From a candidate division FCPU426 bacterium (GTDB taxonomy: Bacteria; Oederibacteriota; Muellerivitia; Muellerivitales; Muellerivitaceae): DNA of 44,219 nt. The DNA lies in the NCBI GenBank assembly GCA_003152075.1, contig PLZG01000019.1, forward strand, positions 68,957 through 113,175. Direction: 5' to 3'. Of this stretch, positions 24,897-32,918 are shown piece after piece. Made by a program: the position numbers and the translations under genes. A model generated the notes under the pieces. The model was given only the letters and a program-made list of their open reading frames with translations. It did no database searches and had not been told where the DNA came from. How positions within the stretch are numbered: the stretch's first letter is position 1; each line of letters opens with the position of its first letter.

Positions 24897-25268
24897 ATGA
24901 AAGCGATTTACAAAGGGAAATTCGAGTGGGGGAATTCTGCTCTGGGTAAATCTGAGTGTGAACTTCGGGTTTATAAAAAAAAGATTTCGGAACAGACTGT
25001 TGTCGTTATTACCAAGGCTGTTAAATTTAGTGGATGGAATAGTGCTACTGGTTTTATTGCACTGGCTAACGCGGTCAGGGAAAAGATTGAATCTCTTGCC
25101 GAGAATACGATGTGGATTGAGTATTTCCCGCAAAGCGGCGGATATTCGGAGTCCTTTGATTTGGTAAGACTCAACTGGGAAGGAAACAGCTTTCATTCGC
25201 CGCAAAGAAGGCGAATTCTCCGAAGTCTAGCCGAAGAATTGGCTGGCAGTCTTATTAAGATGGCCTGA
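24897..25268 (+). CDS. Hypothetical protein (123 aa)
   Basis: A soluble protein of mixed alpha/beta composition with no signal peptide, starting 'MKAIYKGKFEWGNSALGKSE' and ending in a helix ('LRSLAEELAGSLIKMA'). AAGGA 7 nt before the ATG supports the start. No known family is recognised. It carries a copy of the 30-bp repeat just upstream, as do the cassette-like genes at 35-38 kb. Confidence 0.65.
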   Translation: MKAIYKGKFEWGNSALGKSECELRVYKKKISEQTVVVITKAVKFSGWNSATGFIALANAVREKIESLAENTMWIEYFPQSGGYSESFDLVRLNWEGNSFHSPQRRRILRSLAEELAGSLIKMA

Positions 25269-25283
25269 GAGATACATTAGGTT

Positions 25284-26308
25284 TTGTTCGCGAAGAGAGG
25301 CAAACTGAAACGCGCGGAAGCCGAATTGGGTGAGAAAACCCGCAAGCTGGCGGCATTGGCGAAAGTTGATGATGATCCTGGGGAACTCATGGTGCGAAAC
25401 CCCGAGATGCAAAGGTTGATGGAATTGGCCAAAACCATCGCGGGAATCGACTCGACAGTGCTCATTACGGGCGAGAGCGGCACGGGGAAGGAACGGGTGG
25501 CGCGATTTGTCCACGATTATTCCGCTAAAGCGACGGGCCCCTTTATCGCCGTGAATTGTGGGGCCATCACGGAGACCCTGCTGGAAAGCGAGCTGTTCGG
25601 CCATGCCCGAGGGGCCTTTACGGGAGCGACAGTGGACCGCCCGGGACTTTTTGAGGCGGCCCATGGGGGGACGCTTTTTTTGGATGAGGTCGGCGAGATT
25701 CCCATTCCTTTGCAGGTGAAGCCTCTGCGGGCGCTTCAGGAGAAAGAAGTACGGCGTGTAGGCGAGAATAAAAACCGTCCCGTCAACGTCCGTATCCTGA
25801 GCGCCACCAACAAAAACCTGAAAACCGAGGTCGCGGAAAAAAGATTCAGGGAGGACCTTTATTACCGCCTGAATGTCGTCGAGTTGGTTGTTCCGGCCCT
25901 GCGCAACCGCCGGGAAAATATCCTTCCCCTCGCGCGGCTCCTGCTCGCTGAAGCCACAATGCAAATGAAACGTCCCATCAACGGATTGACCGCCAGCGCG
26001 GCTGACCAACTGGTTAGTTATGGTTGGCCGGCAACGTACGCGAGCTGGCTAACGCGATGGAGCGGGCGGTGGCGGTCGCAAAAGAGAATCGGGTAGATTT
26101 AGAGGACCTTCCTCTCGAAGTCCGCCTGGTGCTGCCGGTTATTTCCGACAAGGGAATGACCCGGTTTATCAAGGATGTGGAGAAGGATTGCATCATGGCG
26201 GCCCTGAAAAGAACAGGGGGCAACCGAAGAAAAGCGTCCGAAATATTGGGTATGAGCGTGGCGACTCTTTATCGAAAACTTAAGGCCTACAAGTTGTTGG
26301 AAAAGTAA
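25284..26308 (+). pseudogene. Sigma-54 activator, N-terminally truncated and frameshifted
   Basis: The first frame (25284 to about 26030) encodes a short coiled linker and the AAA+ domain of an NtrC-type enhancer-binding protein: Walker A GESGTGKE, sigma-54 contact motif GAFTGA, Walker B '[12 protein letters not shown]', and 'FREDLYYRLNV'. At about 26030 the text reads TGGCCGGCAAC where WPGN needs TGGCCGGGCAAC; one G is missing. The next frame continues 'GNVRELANAMERAV' and the Fis-type HTH ('NRRKASEILGMSVATLYRKL') to 26308. The usual receiver or sensor domain is absent: a stop lies just before the TTG at 25284 and there is no ribosome site. Likely a decaying regulator; the frameshift alone could be an assembly error. 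Confidence 0.85.
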
Positions 26309-27026
26309 AAAACCCAGAAGACATTCACCCATGGGCCAAGGTTTCCAGCCGAGATCCGAGGTTTTAGCGCGTCGACTACTAGTTGAGTCAGCCTTATGAA
26401 TCATCGACTCAATGTCTCAAGATATAAGGCGAGCCGTACCTCCCATTGCCTATCAATCCCGAAGTAATTCAGGGTCAAAAAGGTTGTCCGCAAAGGGAGG
26501 TGAGGTTGACAGGAAAGTGAAAATAAAATTCGGGTCCGGCCCATTCGTGGTTCCCTTCATAAGCATTTATCAAGCAGGGAAGGGTGTAAACAGCTAGTTG
26601 AAAAGCCCTGTATGCCCATTCCAAGGGTTGGCAGGGCGGTCCTTTGACCGGTTCGACTTGCTCACCGCAGGCAAGCTCAGGACGGGCAGGTCCAAGAGCG
26701 GAGGTGTCATTTGATCCTCTGGTTCCCGGCTATTGGCACCCGATTTTTTATAAACAATCGGGTGCACCAAAGGCTTAATCCTTACCTGGCGAGTTCGGAA
26801 CACAAGCCAGGCCTGATTCGGAATCACCCTTTCTCACCGAACCGATCAAAACGGTAACTGTTCGAATCAAATTGATCCACTCATGAACCAATAGCCCCCA
26901 AGTTCATCCAAACTGCCGGTTTATTCATTTGTTGCCCCGGCTTTCGTGGGGCATAACACTTGCTTTAACCCTACCCGTTCCGATTTAAGATTTTTGGTTT
27001 TCAAATTTGCTTCAAGAAAGATTCCA
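26309..27026. other. Long non-coding region
   Basis: No credible gene on either strand. It holds a weak TTGAGTC/GACTCAA hairpin at 26383-26412, a CTGAG/TCGA-type palindrome at about 26654-26685, and the perfect hairpin at 26736-26765. The right end must hold the promoter of the ice-binding-like lipoprotein gene. Confidence 0.5.
26736..26765. repeat. Perfect 10-bp hairpin
   Basis: GCACCCGATT (26736-26745) pairs exactly with AATCGGGTGC (26756-26765) around a 10-nt AT-rich loop. No U-run follows, so it is not a classical terminator. It could be a regulator site or an RNA structure. Confidence 0.55.
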
Positions 27027-27827
27027 ATGAAAAAGTTTTTGGAAAACAAGATTTTGTTTTTGGTTTTATTCCTGGTAGCGATTCCCTCCCTTTATTTAAC
27101 GGGATGCTGCAATAACAGCCTGATTTCCGCGAAAGGAATGTACGGTGTCGGCTTGGGTCCGGGTCCGGTGGCTTTGGGAGAGGCGGGAAATTACGTCATC
27201 CTCGCCAAAACCGGGGTGGCGACGGTTCCCGCCTCAAAAGTGACCGGGAATATCGGCCTAAGCCCGATTTCCCGGACAGCCTTGACCGGTTTTTCCGAAA
27301 CCATGGACAGCTCCAATGTTTTTTCAACCTCAGCCCAGGTGACCGGGAAACTTTACGCGTCGGATTACACCAATCCCACGCCCTCGAACCTCACCACCGC
27401 TATCAACAACATGCAGACGGCCTATTCAAACGCGGCAGGGTTACCGGCGAAGGTCACCGAACTAGGCGCCGGAAATATCGGGGGCCTTACCCTGGCCCCG
27501 GGAGTTTACAAATGGGGGACCGGCGTTACCATTCCGACGGATTTGACACTCGCCGGTGGCGTCAATGACACCTGGGTTTTCCAAATCGCGCAAACTCTGG
27601 ACTTGGCGGCTGCCCATTCGGTGATATTGAGCGGAGGGGCCAGGGCTTCCAATATTGTCTGGCAGGTCGCGGGAATCGTGACCCTTAACACGACCTCGCA
27701 CATGGAGGGAACTATCCTGGCGGACACCAAGATCGACATGCTGGCGGGCGCCTCCATCAATGGCAGACTTTTCGCCCAAACAGCTGTCAACATCAACAGC
27801 AGCGTCGTTACCCAACCTGCCCCCTGA
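27027..27827 (+). CDS. Ice-binding-like (DUF3494) lipoprotein 1
   Basis: 266 residues from the ATG at 27027; an in-frame GTG at 26946 would spoil the signal peptide. Lipobox 'LYLTGC' makes Cys27 or so the lipidated residue. The rest is one DUF3494 domain: 'LGEAGNYVILAKTGVATVPA', 'SKVTGNIGLSPIS', 'LTTAINNMQTAYSNAAGLPA', 'GGLTLAPGVYKWGTGVTIPT', 'WVFQIAQTLDLA', 'NIVWQVAG', and 'MEGTILADTKIDMLAGASIN'. This beta-helical fold is that of bacterial ice-binding proteins, though many members have no tested ice activity. It is followed 60 nt later by a beta-barrel gene, a layout repeated at 31969-34019. Confidence 0.88.
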   Translation: MKKFLENKILFLVLFLVAIPSLYLTGCCNNSLISAKGMYGVGLGPGPVALGEAGNYVILAKTGVATVPASKVTGNIGLSPISRTALTGFSETMDSSNVFSTSAQVTGKLYASDYTNPTPSNLTTAINNMQTAYSNAAGLPAKVTELGAGNIGGLTLAPGVYKWGTGVTIPTDLTLAGGVNDTWVFQIAQTLDLAAAHSVILSGGARASNIVWQVAGIVTLNTTSHMEGTILADTKIDMLAGASINGRLFAQTAVNINSSVVTQPAP

Positions 27828-27887
27828 GTCCGGTTTTGCGAAGGGTGATTGTTGAGGGCAGTGAAAATAAAATTCAGGAGAAAGAAA

Positions 27888-28436
27888 ATGAAAAAAATAT
27901 TTGGTTTGGTAGCGGGTTTGATGCTGGTTGCCTCACTATCTTTCGCGGCGGAATCGAATCCGGTGGCGGGGGGGATGTACCTCGGTTTCGGTGTTGGCAT
28001 GGATTTTCCGGGATACAATTGGTGGCCCGGAACGCCAGTGGGTTTGGGAGGTAAGATTTTCGGGGGTTATACCCTTGATCGGGCTGCCGCCATCCAACTG
28101 GATTTGGATGGTGCGGTTTATTCCTACGCCAACGGCAACAGCACCTTTGATCTTTATATCCTGCCGGAATTTAAATACACCTTCGATAATCCCGGTTTCC
28201 AGCCCTACCTTTTGGTCGGCGCGGGGTTGAACCTATCCTTTGACTCCGGGGGTGGAATTTCAACCTCCACCGGTTATTTCGCGGGTGTCGCCGGAGGCGG
28301 GGTTCAATTTGACCTAGGGGGCAATACTTCGCTTTTTGTTGAGGGAAAATTCCACATGGCCTTCGTGAGCGTTGCGGGCGTCTCGGATGTCGCCGATGAT
28401 TATCCCTTTACCGCCGGATTAAAGTTTCCCATTTAA
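27888..28436 (+). CDS. Outer membrane beta-barrel protein
   Basis: 182 residues from the ATG at 27888, supported by CAGGAG 7 nt upstream. Signal peptide 1-20 (SFAA), then alternating strands rich in Gly, Tyr and Phe ('MYLGFGVGMDFPGYNWW', 'FDLYILPEFKYTF', 'PYLLVGAGLNLSF', 'FVEGKFHMAFVS') ending in Pro-Ile. It fits the small eight-stranded OMP group. Probably cotranscribed with the DUF3494 lipoprotein before it. Confidence 0.82.
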   Translation: MKKIFGLVAGLMLVASLSFAAESNPVAGGMYLGFGVGMDFPGYNWWPGTPVGLGGKIFGGYTLDRAAAIQLDLDGAVYSYANGNSTFDLYILPEFKYTFDNPGFQPYLLVGAGLNLSFDSGGGISTSTGYFAGVAGGGVQFDLGGNTSLFVEGKFHMAFVSVAGVSDVADDYPFTAGLKFPI

Positions 28437-28524
28437 AAGAAAGCTCGAAAAAGGTTTTATTGGGAGCGGGTTTTGACTTTTCTCCGCCAGACGACCCGCG
28501 AGACTAACTTTTCAGAGGATACAT

Positions 28525-28578
28525 ATGGGAATAGGATTGATATTTGCGACAGTGGTTATTGTTTTGATTCTTGGTTGA
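28525..28578 (+). CDS. Possible 17-aa hydrophobic peptide
   Basis: AGAGGA at 28514-28519 precedes an ATG opening MGIGLIFATVVIVLILG. It resembles single-helix microproteins seen near stress genes, but length is too small for certainty. Confidence 0.25.
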   Translation: MGIGLIFATVVIVLILG

Positions 28579-28706
28579 AAAGAAAGTAAGTAGCTAAATC
28601 CCTTTATGAATTCATGTTTTCAAATGAAAAGGGAAGCTCGGCGGTTGGTTAACATAACATTGGTTTTTTTAAATAACGGCCTTCAAAAGCTAAAAAGGAA
28701 ATGTCG

Positions 28707-28916
28707 ATGAACTCAAATAACGACAAGTTGAAAGGGTTGGTTAATGACGCTGTCGGAAGTTTAAAAGAAGGCGTTGGGAAGGCCTCTGGTAACGAAGATA
28801 TGGAACTCGAAGGTTCGATTCAAAAAACTAAAGGCCAGGTCCAGAAATTAAGTGGTGCCGTTAAAGATACGATCAATAAGGGTATGGACCTATTGAGGTC
28901 AAAATCGAAAAAATAA
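28707..28916 (+). CDS. CsbD-like stress protein
   Basis: 69 residues from the ATG at 28707 (AAGGA 7 nt upstream); an in-frame ATG at 28701 is too close to it. The protein 'MNSNNDKLKGLVNDAVGSLK' with 'GNEDMELEGSIQKTKGQVQK' is a typical CsbD family protein, short, charged and helical. In Bacillus csbD is controlled by the general stress factor sigma-B; the exact role is unknown. Confidence 0.9.
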   Translation: MNSNNDKLKGLVNDAVGSLKEGVGKASGNEDMELEGSIQKTKGQVQKLSGAVKDTINKGMDLLRSKSKK

Positions 28917-29264
28917 TAAGCTTATTTGTGAGTTAACGGGTCTTTTGGGGAACCAATTGTATGAAGACCTTTTTAATTTAAGATTTTACTTCCATCTGTA
29001 ACCAGAGGTCGGCGCGAATGAAATTTCCGTCCCATAACCACATTGAATGTTCAATGACATTAATAAAATCGGAGGATCGGCATTACGTTGATGTGAAAAA
29101 AACCGGAAAACTTTTGACACCGAAAATAAGATCCTTTCACTCCAATTTCAGTTCAAGTTTGAAAGCCGGTCAGAGAGTTTGCTGGTGGCACCCTAAAGTA
29201 CGCTGCTCATAAGAAGCATTGGGAAACTCTCCCAAGTAATTAAATTTGATCGCAAAGGAGCTTT
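28917..29264. other. Intergenic region with a doubtful 64-codon frame
   Basis: AT-rich spacer between csbD-like and the response regulator. An open frame at 29018-29212 starts at ATG but has a poorly placed ribosome site and no domain-like sequence, so I do not call it a gene. The AAGGAG at about 29255-29260 serves the next gene. Confidence 0.4.
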
Positions 29265-30212
29265 ATGCTTGCGCCATCGAAATTAAAGAAGAAAAATTTG
29301 AATAAGAAAGATGAAATTTTTCAAAAACCAAAAATCAAGGTACTTCTTGCCGAGGATAATCCGGGCGGCTCCCTTTTTTGGGAACAAATTCTCGCTGAAG
29401 TTCGGGACACGGACATAGAATTTATCCATATCAAGCAACTTTCCGATATCAATAAACACATAGGAGTTAAGGCCCCAGACATCATTCTTCTCGATTTGTC
29501 GCTGCCAAAAGGCGGGGGTCTTGATGTTTTCATGTCGGTTTACAAAATGGCCCCAACCATTCCCATTATTGTCGTGACGGGGACGGACGATCAAAAATTG
29601 GCGGTTGAAACCGCCCTGGAAGGGGCCCAGGATTCTCTTGTTAAAAGTACCATAAGCGGCTTCCTGTTGGGCCGTTCCATGCGTTATGCCATTGGGCGCC
29701 AAAAGCACTTGAAACAATTGAACTCTTTTTCGGCGATCGACGAACTGACGGGTCTTTATAACCGCCGGGGTTTTCTAACGGTTACCGATCAACAAGTCAA
29801 AATATCCAACCAGACGGGCAAATCCATGTTGATGGTATTTGCCGATATGGACGGCTTGAAGGCCATCAACGATACGCACGGGCATCATCGGGGGGACATG
29901 GCACTCATGGAAATGGCCCATGTCCTGAGAGAGGCCTTTCCTGAGACCGATATCCTGGGACGCCTGAGCGGGGATGAATTTGTGGCCCTTTTGACCAGTG
30001 GCGACGATATCAACGAGGATTATTTGACCAAACGGTTTCAGGAGGTGTTGGACGAGCATAACAATTATGGCGAAAGGAACTTTAAGCTTTCCGCCAGCAT
30101 TGGCATCGCCCCTTACGACCCCCATACACCCTGTTCCGCGGGGGAATTGTTAATAAACGCGGATTTGGCAATGTATGAGCAAAAAAAACAAAAAAAAGGA
30201 GAATTACTTTGA
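29265..30212 (+). CDS. Response regulator with GGDEF domain (probable diguanylate cyclase)
   Basis: 315 residues. A receiver domain (about 24-140) has the acidic pair 'LLAEDN', the phosphoacceptor Asp77 in 'IILLDLSLP', Thr in 'VVTGTDD', and Lys in 'SLVKSTISG'. The GGDEF domain (about 152-312) starts 'DELTGLYNRRGF', with 'FADMDGLKAIND' and the active-site loop SGDEF at 235-239 (first Gly is Ser; such variants can be active). No RxxD inhibitory site is seen before it. It likely makes cyclic di-GMP in response to an unknown kinase. AAGGAG before the ATG is strong. Its stop overlaps the TTG start of the next gene by 4 nt. Confidence 0.92.
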   Translation: MLAPSKLKKKNLNKKDEIFQKPKIKVLLAEDNPGGSLFWEQILAEVRDTDIEFIHIKQLSDINKHIGVKAPDIILLDLSLPKGGGLDVFMSVYKMAPTIPIIVVTGTDDQKLAVETALEGAQDSLVKSTISGFLLGRSMRYAIGRQKHLKQLNSFSAIDELTGLYNRRGFLTVTDQQVKISNQTGKSMLMVFADMDGLKAINDTHGHHRGDMALMEMAHVLREAFPETDILGRLSGDEFVALLTSGDDINEDYLTKRFQEVLDEHNNYGERNFKLSASIGIAPYDPHTPCSAGELLINADLAMYEQKKQKKGELL

Positions 30213-30859
30213 GATCACAAATTATCTCAATCGTTTTTTTAAGCACCCTATTCCTGGGAAGTGTCCTATTCCAGACTGGTTGCGCTACGACCGGAAATCA
30301 ACGGTCCGCCAAAACCCGCACCACAATGAAGGCCGTGGAACAGGATTATATTCAAACCATAAAGCAGGTGGATGCTACGAATAAATCACTGGAAGTTCTC
30401 GTCGACACGAATAAGTCCGATAAAAAGAAGGCTTTTGAGAAATACTCTTCCAACGTCAACAAGATGAAAAATCTGGAAAAACGGTTATTTGAACACGCGG
30501 ACAAGATGGGGACCCAGCAAAAAAATTATTTTGAGGAGTGGCGGATGCAGGGAAACACTTACACCAATCCGCAGATTCAAGCTCTTAGTGAACAACGCCG
30601 GGCTGACTTGAGCGCTGTTTTCGCCCAAATAGCCGAGGCAAGCGTGGGAGTAAACGGCTCTTTAAAAGCCTACATGTCCGACATCGGGCAAATCAGGACC
30701 TATCTCTCGACTGATCTTACGCCTAAGGGAATCGAGTCTATTACTCCGACTTCCCAGCAGGCCATTATGGACGGGAACCATTTGAAGGATGCGGTTAATC
30801 CGGTCTTAGCCGCTATCGGTAACGCAAGGGACGAGCTGGCTCAAGGGGACAATAAATAA
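30209..30859 (+). CDS. Coiled-coil lipoprotein, unknown
   Basis: 216 residues. Lipobox 'LFQTGC' near residue 25. The mature part is mostly helical with heptads ('VDATNKSLEVLVDTNKSDKK') and resembles DUF2959-type proteins, which I can suggest but not prove. The start is TTG at 30209, with AGGAG 7 nt upstream, overlapping the stop of the REC-GGDEF gene (TTGA), so translation is coupled. This suggests a link between the c-di-GMP protein and an envelope function. Confidence 0.8.
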   Translation: MRSQIISIVFLSTLFLGSVLFQTGCATTGNQRSAKTRTTMKAVEQDYIQTIKQVDATNKSLEVLVDTNKSDKKKAFEKYSSNVNKMKNLEKRLFEHADKMGTQQKNYFEEWRMQGNTYTNPQIQALSEQRRADLSAVFAQIAEASVGVNGSLKAYMSDIGQIRTYLSTDLTPKGIESITPTSQQAIMDGNHLKDAVNPVLAAIGNARDELAQGDNK

Positions 30860-30865
30860 TGGTTA

Positions 30866-31293
30866 ATGGACGTGAACCTGATAAAGGCGAATAACGGGGA
30901 AAAAGCTTTGCAAAAGTTTATTTGCGAGGATTTCGCGGTTATTCGCTTGGAAGTGAGAATTTCGGGTATGGATGGCTTTGAAACACGGATCAAGATCAGC
31001 CGAAGCAACCCAGTCATGGCACCTCCATCATTTTCCTCACGGCGGCTCAAGAATATGAGACGGAGAAGACCCGAGCCTATTACGTTGGAGTTATCGACTG
31101 CCTTTTGAAACCTTTTACTCCCTGAGTTATACGGACTAATGTATTGGTTTTAATTAATCTCTACCGAAAAACCGAAAATACGAAAAAGCTTATGGCTGAA
31201 CTCAAAAACAGGAATGAAGAACTTGAAACCCGAAATCTTTTTTTAACCGCAAAAATGAAAATAACCAACAGACCTCACAAAGCTGATTGTTAA
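30866..31293 (+). pseudogene. Decayed response-regulator receiver domain
   Basis: The frame from 30866 reads like the middle of a receiver domain ('NNGEKALQKF', 'RISGMDGFETRIKI'). The N-terminal acidic pair is missing and the phosphoacceptor Asp is Glu ('LEV'). At about 31013-31018 the frame slips by one; the other frame continues 'GTSIIFLTAAQEYETEKTRA' and 'GVIDCLLKPFTP', then a TGA, then 'VIRTNVLVLINLYRKTENTK' and a coiled end to 31293. Truncation, a frameshift, an in-frame stop and a lost active residue point to real decay, not only an assembly error. Confidence 0.8.
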
Positions 31294-31515
31294 AAATTTA
31301 TTGCGAAAATGGTCGCTTCATCGAAGTTTGCTTCCGTCCCAACTCTTTGGCTAATCTCTAGAAATGCTTCCTCATTCAACTCTTTTTGCTGGAGCCGGGT
31401 GTCTTTAATGCAAGATAAAGGGGTCAAATTACACTTTAGGTTTTGAATCAAACATTCCTACCCCGATATCCGACAATTTCACCCAAAACTTTTGCGCGAT
31501 ATTCATTTTCTCTTT
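31294..31515 (-). other. Region with a possible minus-strand gene fragment
   Basis: A minus-strand frame (about 31290-31451, TTG start) reads 'DTRLQQKELNEEAFLEISQR' then 'VGTEANFDEATIFAINF'. It has protein-like composition but no ribosome site. It may be the tail of a lost gene. Confidence 0.25.
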
Positions 31516-31815
31516 TTAAACTGCAGTACCATAACCGAGTAAGTAGGGAAGGGTGTCCGTTTTCCAGCCGTAGTACCTCTTGCCGAAACTCCAAGGCCAA
31601 ATCATTATATTTTTGGAATTGGCACACTCAAGGCTTGTCCCCCAGCTTGTGGCCTCGTTGCAGAGAATTTTGCATTCCTTGCGTATTTCCCGTTTTCGTC
31701 TTGCTGGATAAATTGAGAGAAGGTTTTGATGCAAACCGTAGGATGTGAGAAAAACAATGCCGGAAATTTTAATCAAAGCAAATGTGATCAAAATGATCGT
31801 TTTGACGATTTTCAT
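31516..31815 (-). CDS. Possible small exported protein (99 aa)
   Basis: N-terminal hydrophobic stretch ('MKIVKTIILITFALIKISGI') followed by a basic segment, three Cys and a Trp/Tyr/Gly-rich end ('WPWSFGKRYYGWKTD'). The composition looks like a real small secreted protein. No clear ribosome site is seen, and a plus-strand frame overlaps it. No family is recognised. Confidence 0.3.
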   Translation of the reverse strand: MKIVKTIILITFALIKISGIVFLTSYGLHQNLLSIYPARRKREIRKECKILCNEATSWGTSLECANSKNIMIWPWSFGKRYYGWKTDTLPYLLGYGTAV

Positions 31816-31822
31816 TTTGATC
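31786..31822. repeat. Perfect 11-bp palindrome with nested stem
   Basis: GATCAAAATGA (31786-31796) pairs exactly with TCATTTTGATC (31812-31822); inside it, ATCGT and ACGAT pair again. It covers the start of the minus-strand frame at 31815 and could regulate it, or be an operator for the genes on either side. Confidence 0.5.
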
Positions 31823-31968
31823 GATCTTATGTTGCTCGAGCCCGAAATGATAGGAAATTCTTGGCACGATAGTTGCTTTGCATTAACTCCACTTAACCCT
31901 GCATGTTTTGGTTATCAAAAGTTACGGAGCATCCGGTAATCATAAACTTGCAAATGAAAAGAGGAGTC

Positions 31969-32817
31969 ATGTTTTCAAAGACTATGAAGATGTTGCAGAT
32001 AGTGAACAAGAAGGTTTTTTTGACGATGCTTCTGGCGTCAAGCCCGGTCCTGTTCATCGCGACCGGTTGCGGAACCTGGAATAAGGGGACTACAAGTCCA
32101 ACGGGCTCGGCAACTAACACGCCCTCGGCCACCCCGAACGCGACCAGCGTGGCGGCTTGTCCCAATCCGGCGGCAGTCAGCCTGGGCACGGCCGGTAATT
32201 ACGTCATCCTGGCGGAGACGGGAATCACCGACATTCCTTCCTCGGCTGTGACAGGGAATATCGCGAACGCCGGCACGGGCGCCCAAATCACCGGCCTAAC
32301 CTGCCCCGAAGTGAACGGGGTCATTTATACGATCGACGCAACGGGTCCCGCTTGCCGCACCATTGACTCGGCTGGCATCGGTATCGCCGTCACTGACAAG
32401 GGGACAGCCTATACGACCGCCAACGGACTGGCGAATTGTGTCATAAATCAGAGCGCCGGGATCCTCAGCGGACTAACCTTGACCCGGGGAAAATATTTTT
32501 TTAACACCGGCGTTTCCATCCCCACGAATCTACATCTCGACGCTTTGGGTGATCCGACCGCGCGTTGGGTCTTCCAGGTAAATGGCACCTTAACCATGGC
32601 CTCGGCCGTAACGATTTTCCTCGACAACGGCGCATTGGCCTCGAACGTACTCTGGACGGTCACGAGTTTCTCTCAGTTTGGGACGAACGCTCATTTCGAG
32701 GGGGTTCTCATTGGTGCCGATTACATCCAGCTTTTAGCGGGCGCATCGGCACACGGAAGACTACTCACCCACACCTATGTGGCCTTGGATCAAAACGTCG
32801 TCACCCAGCTTCCTTAA
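31969..32817 (+). CDS. Ice-binding-like (DUF3494) lipoprotein 2
   Basis: 282 residues from ATG 31969; GAGGAG lies only 2 nt before it, so an ATG at 31954 or 31984 is possible. Lipobox 'FIATGC' is followed by a short Thr/Ser/Pro linker. The DUF3494 domain carries 'LGTAGNYVILAETGITDIPS', 'SAVTGNIANAG', 'GKYFFNTGVSIPTNLHLDA', 'RWVFQVNGTLTMA' and 'FEGVLIGADYIQLLAGASAH'. Four Cys in the domain could form two disulfides, unlike protein 1. The two paralogues have clearly diverged, so this is not a recent copy. An OmpA-type gene follows. Confidence 0.87.
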   Translation: MFSKTMKMLQIVNKKVFLTMLLASSPVLFIATGCGTWNKGTTSPTGSATNTPSATPNATSVAACPNPAAVSLGTAGNYVILAETGITDIPSSAVTGNIANAGTGAQITGLTCPEVNGVIYTIDATGPACRTIDSAGIGIAVTDKGTAYTTANGLANCVINQSAGILSGLTLTRGKYFFNTGVSIPTNLHLDALGDPTARWVFQVNGTLTMASAVTIFLDNGALASNVLWTVTSFSQFGTNAHFEGVLIGADYIQLLAGASAHGRLLTHTYVALDQNVVTQLP

Positions 32818-32845
32818 GTTGGGATTGAAGTAAGGGCGGAAGGGT

Positions 32846-32866
32846 GGCGGGTCTTAAGGACCCGCC
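32846..32866 (+). promoter_or_regulatory. GC-rich hairpin between lipoprotein and OmpA genes
   Basis: GGCGGGTC (32846-32853) pairs exactly with GACCCGCC (32859-32866) around TTAAG. No run of T follows, so it is at most a partial terminator or an RNA stabiliser setting unequal expression of the two genes. Confidence 0.5.
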
Positions 32867-32918
32867 CATTCAACAAGTTGGAAGCTGATCATTCAAGGCG
32901 GAAGAAAAGGGGATTTCG

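Noticed and set aside
26516-27877. Shared 15-mer GTGAAAATAAAATTC at about 26518 and 27860
   Set aside because: One such match is expected by chance in AT-rich text of this length, and the flanks do not match.
29018-29212. 64-codon frame before the REC-GGDEF gene
   Set aside because: Ribosome site poorly placed, no recognisable features and an unnatural C-terminus.
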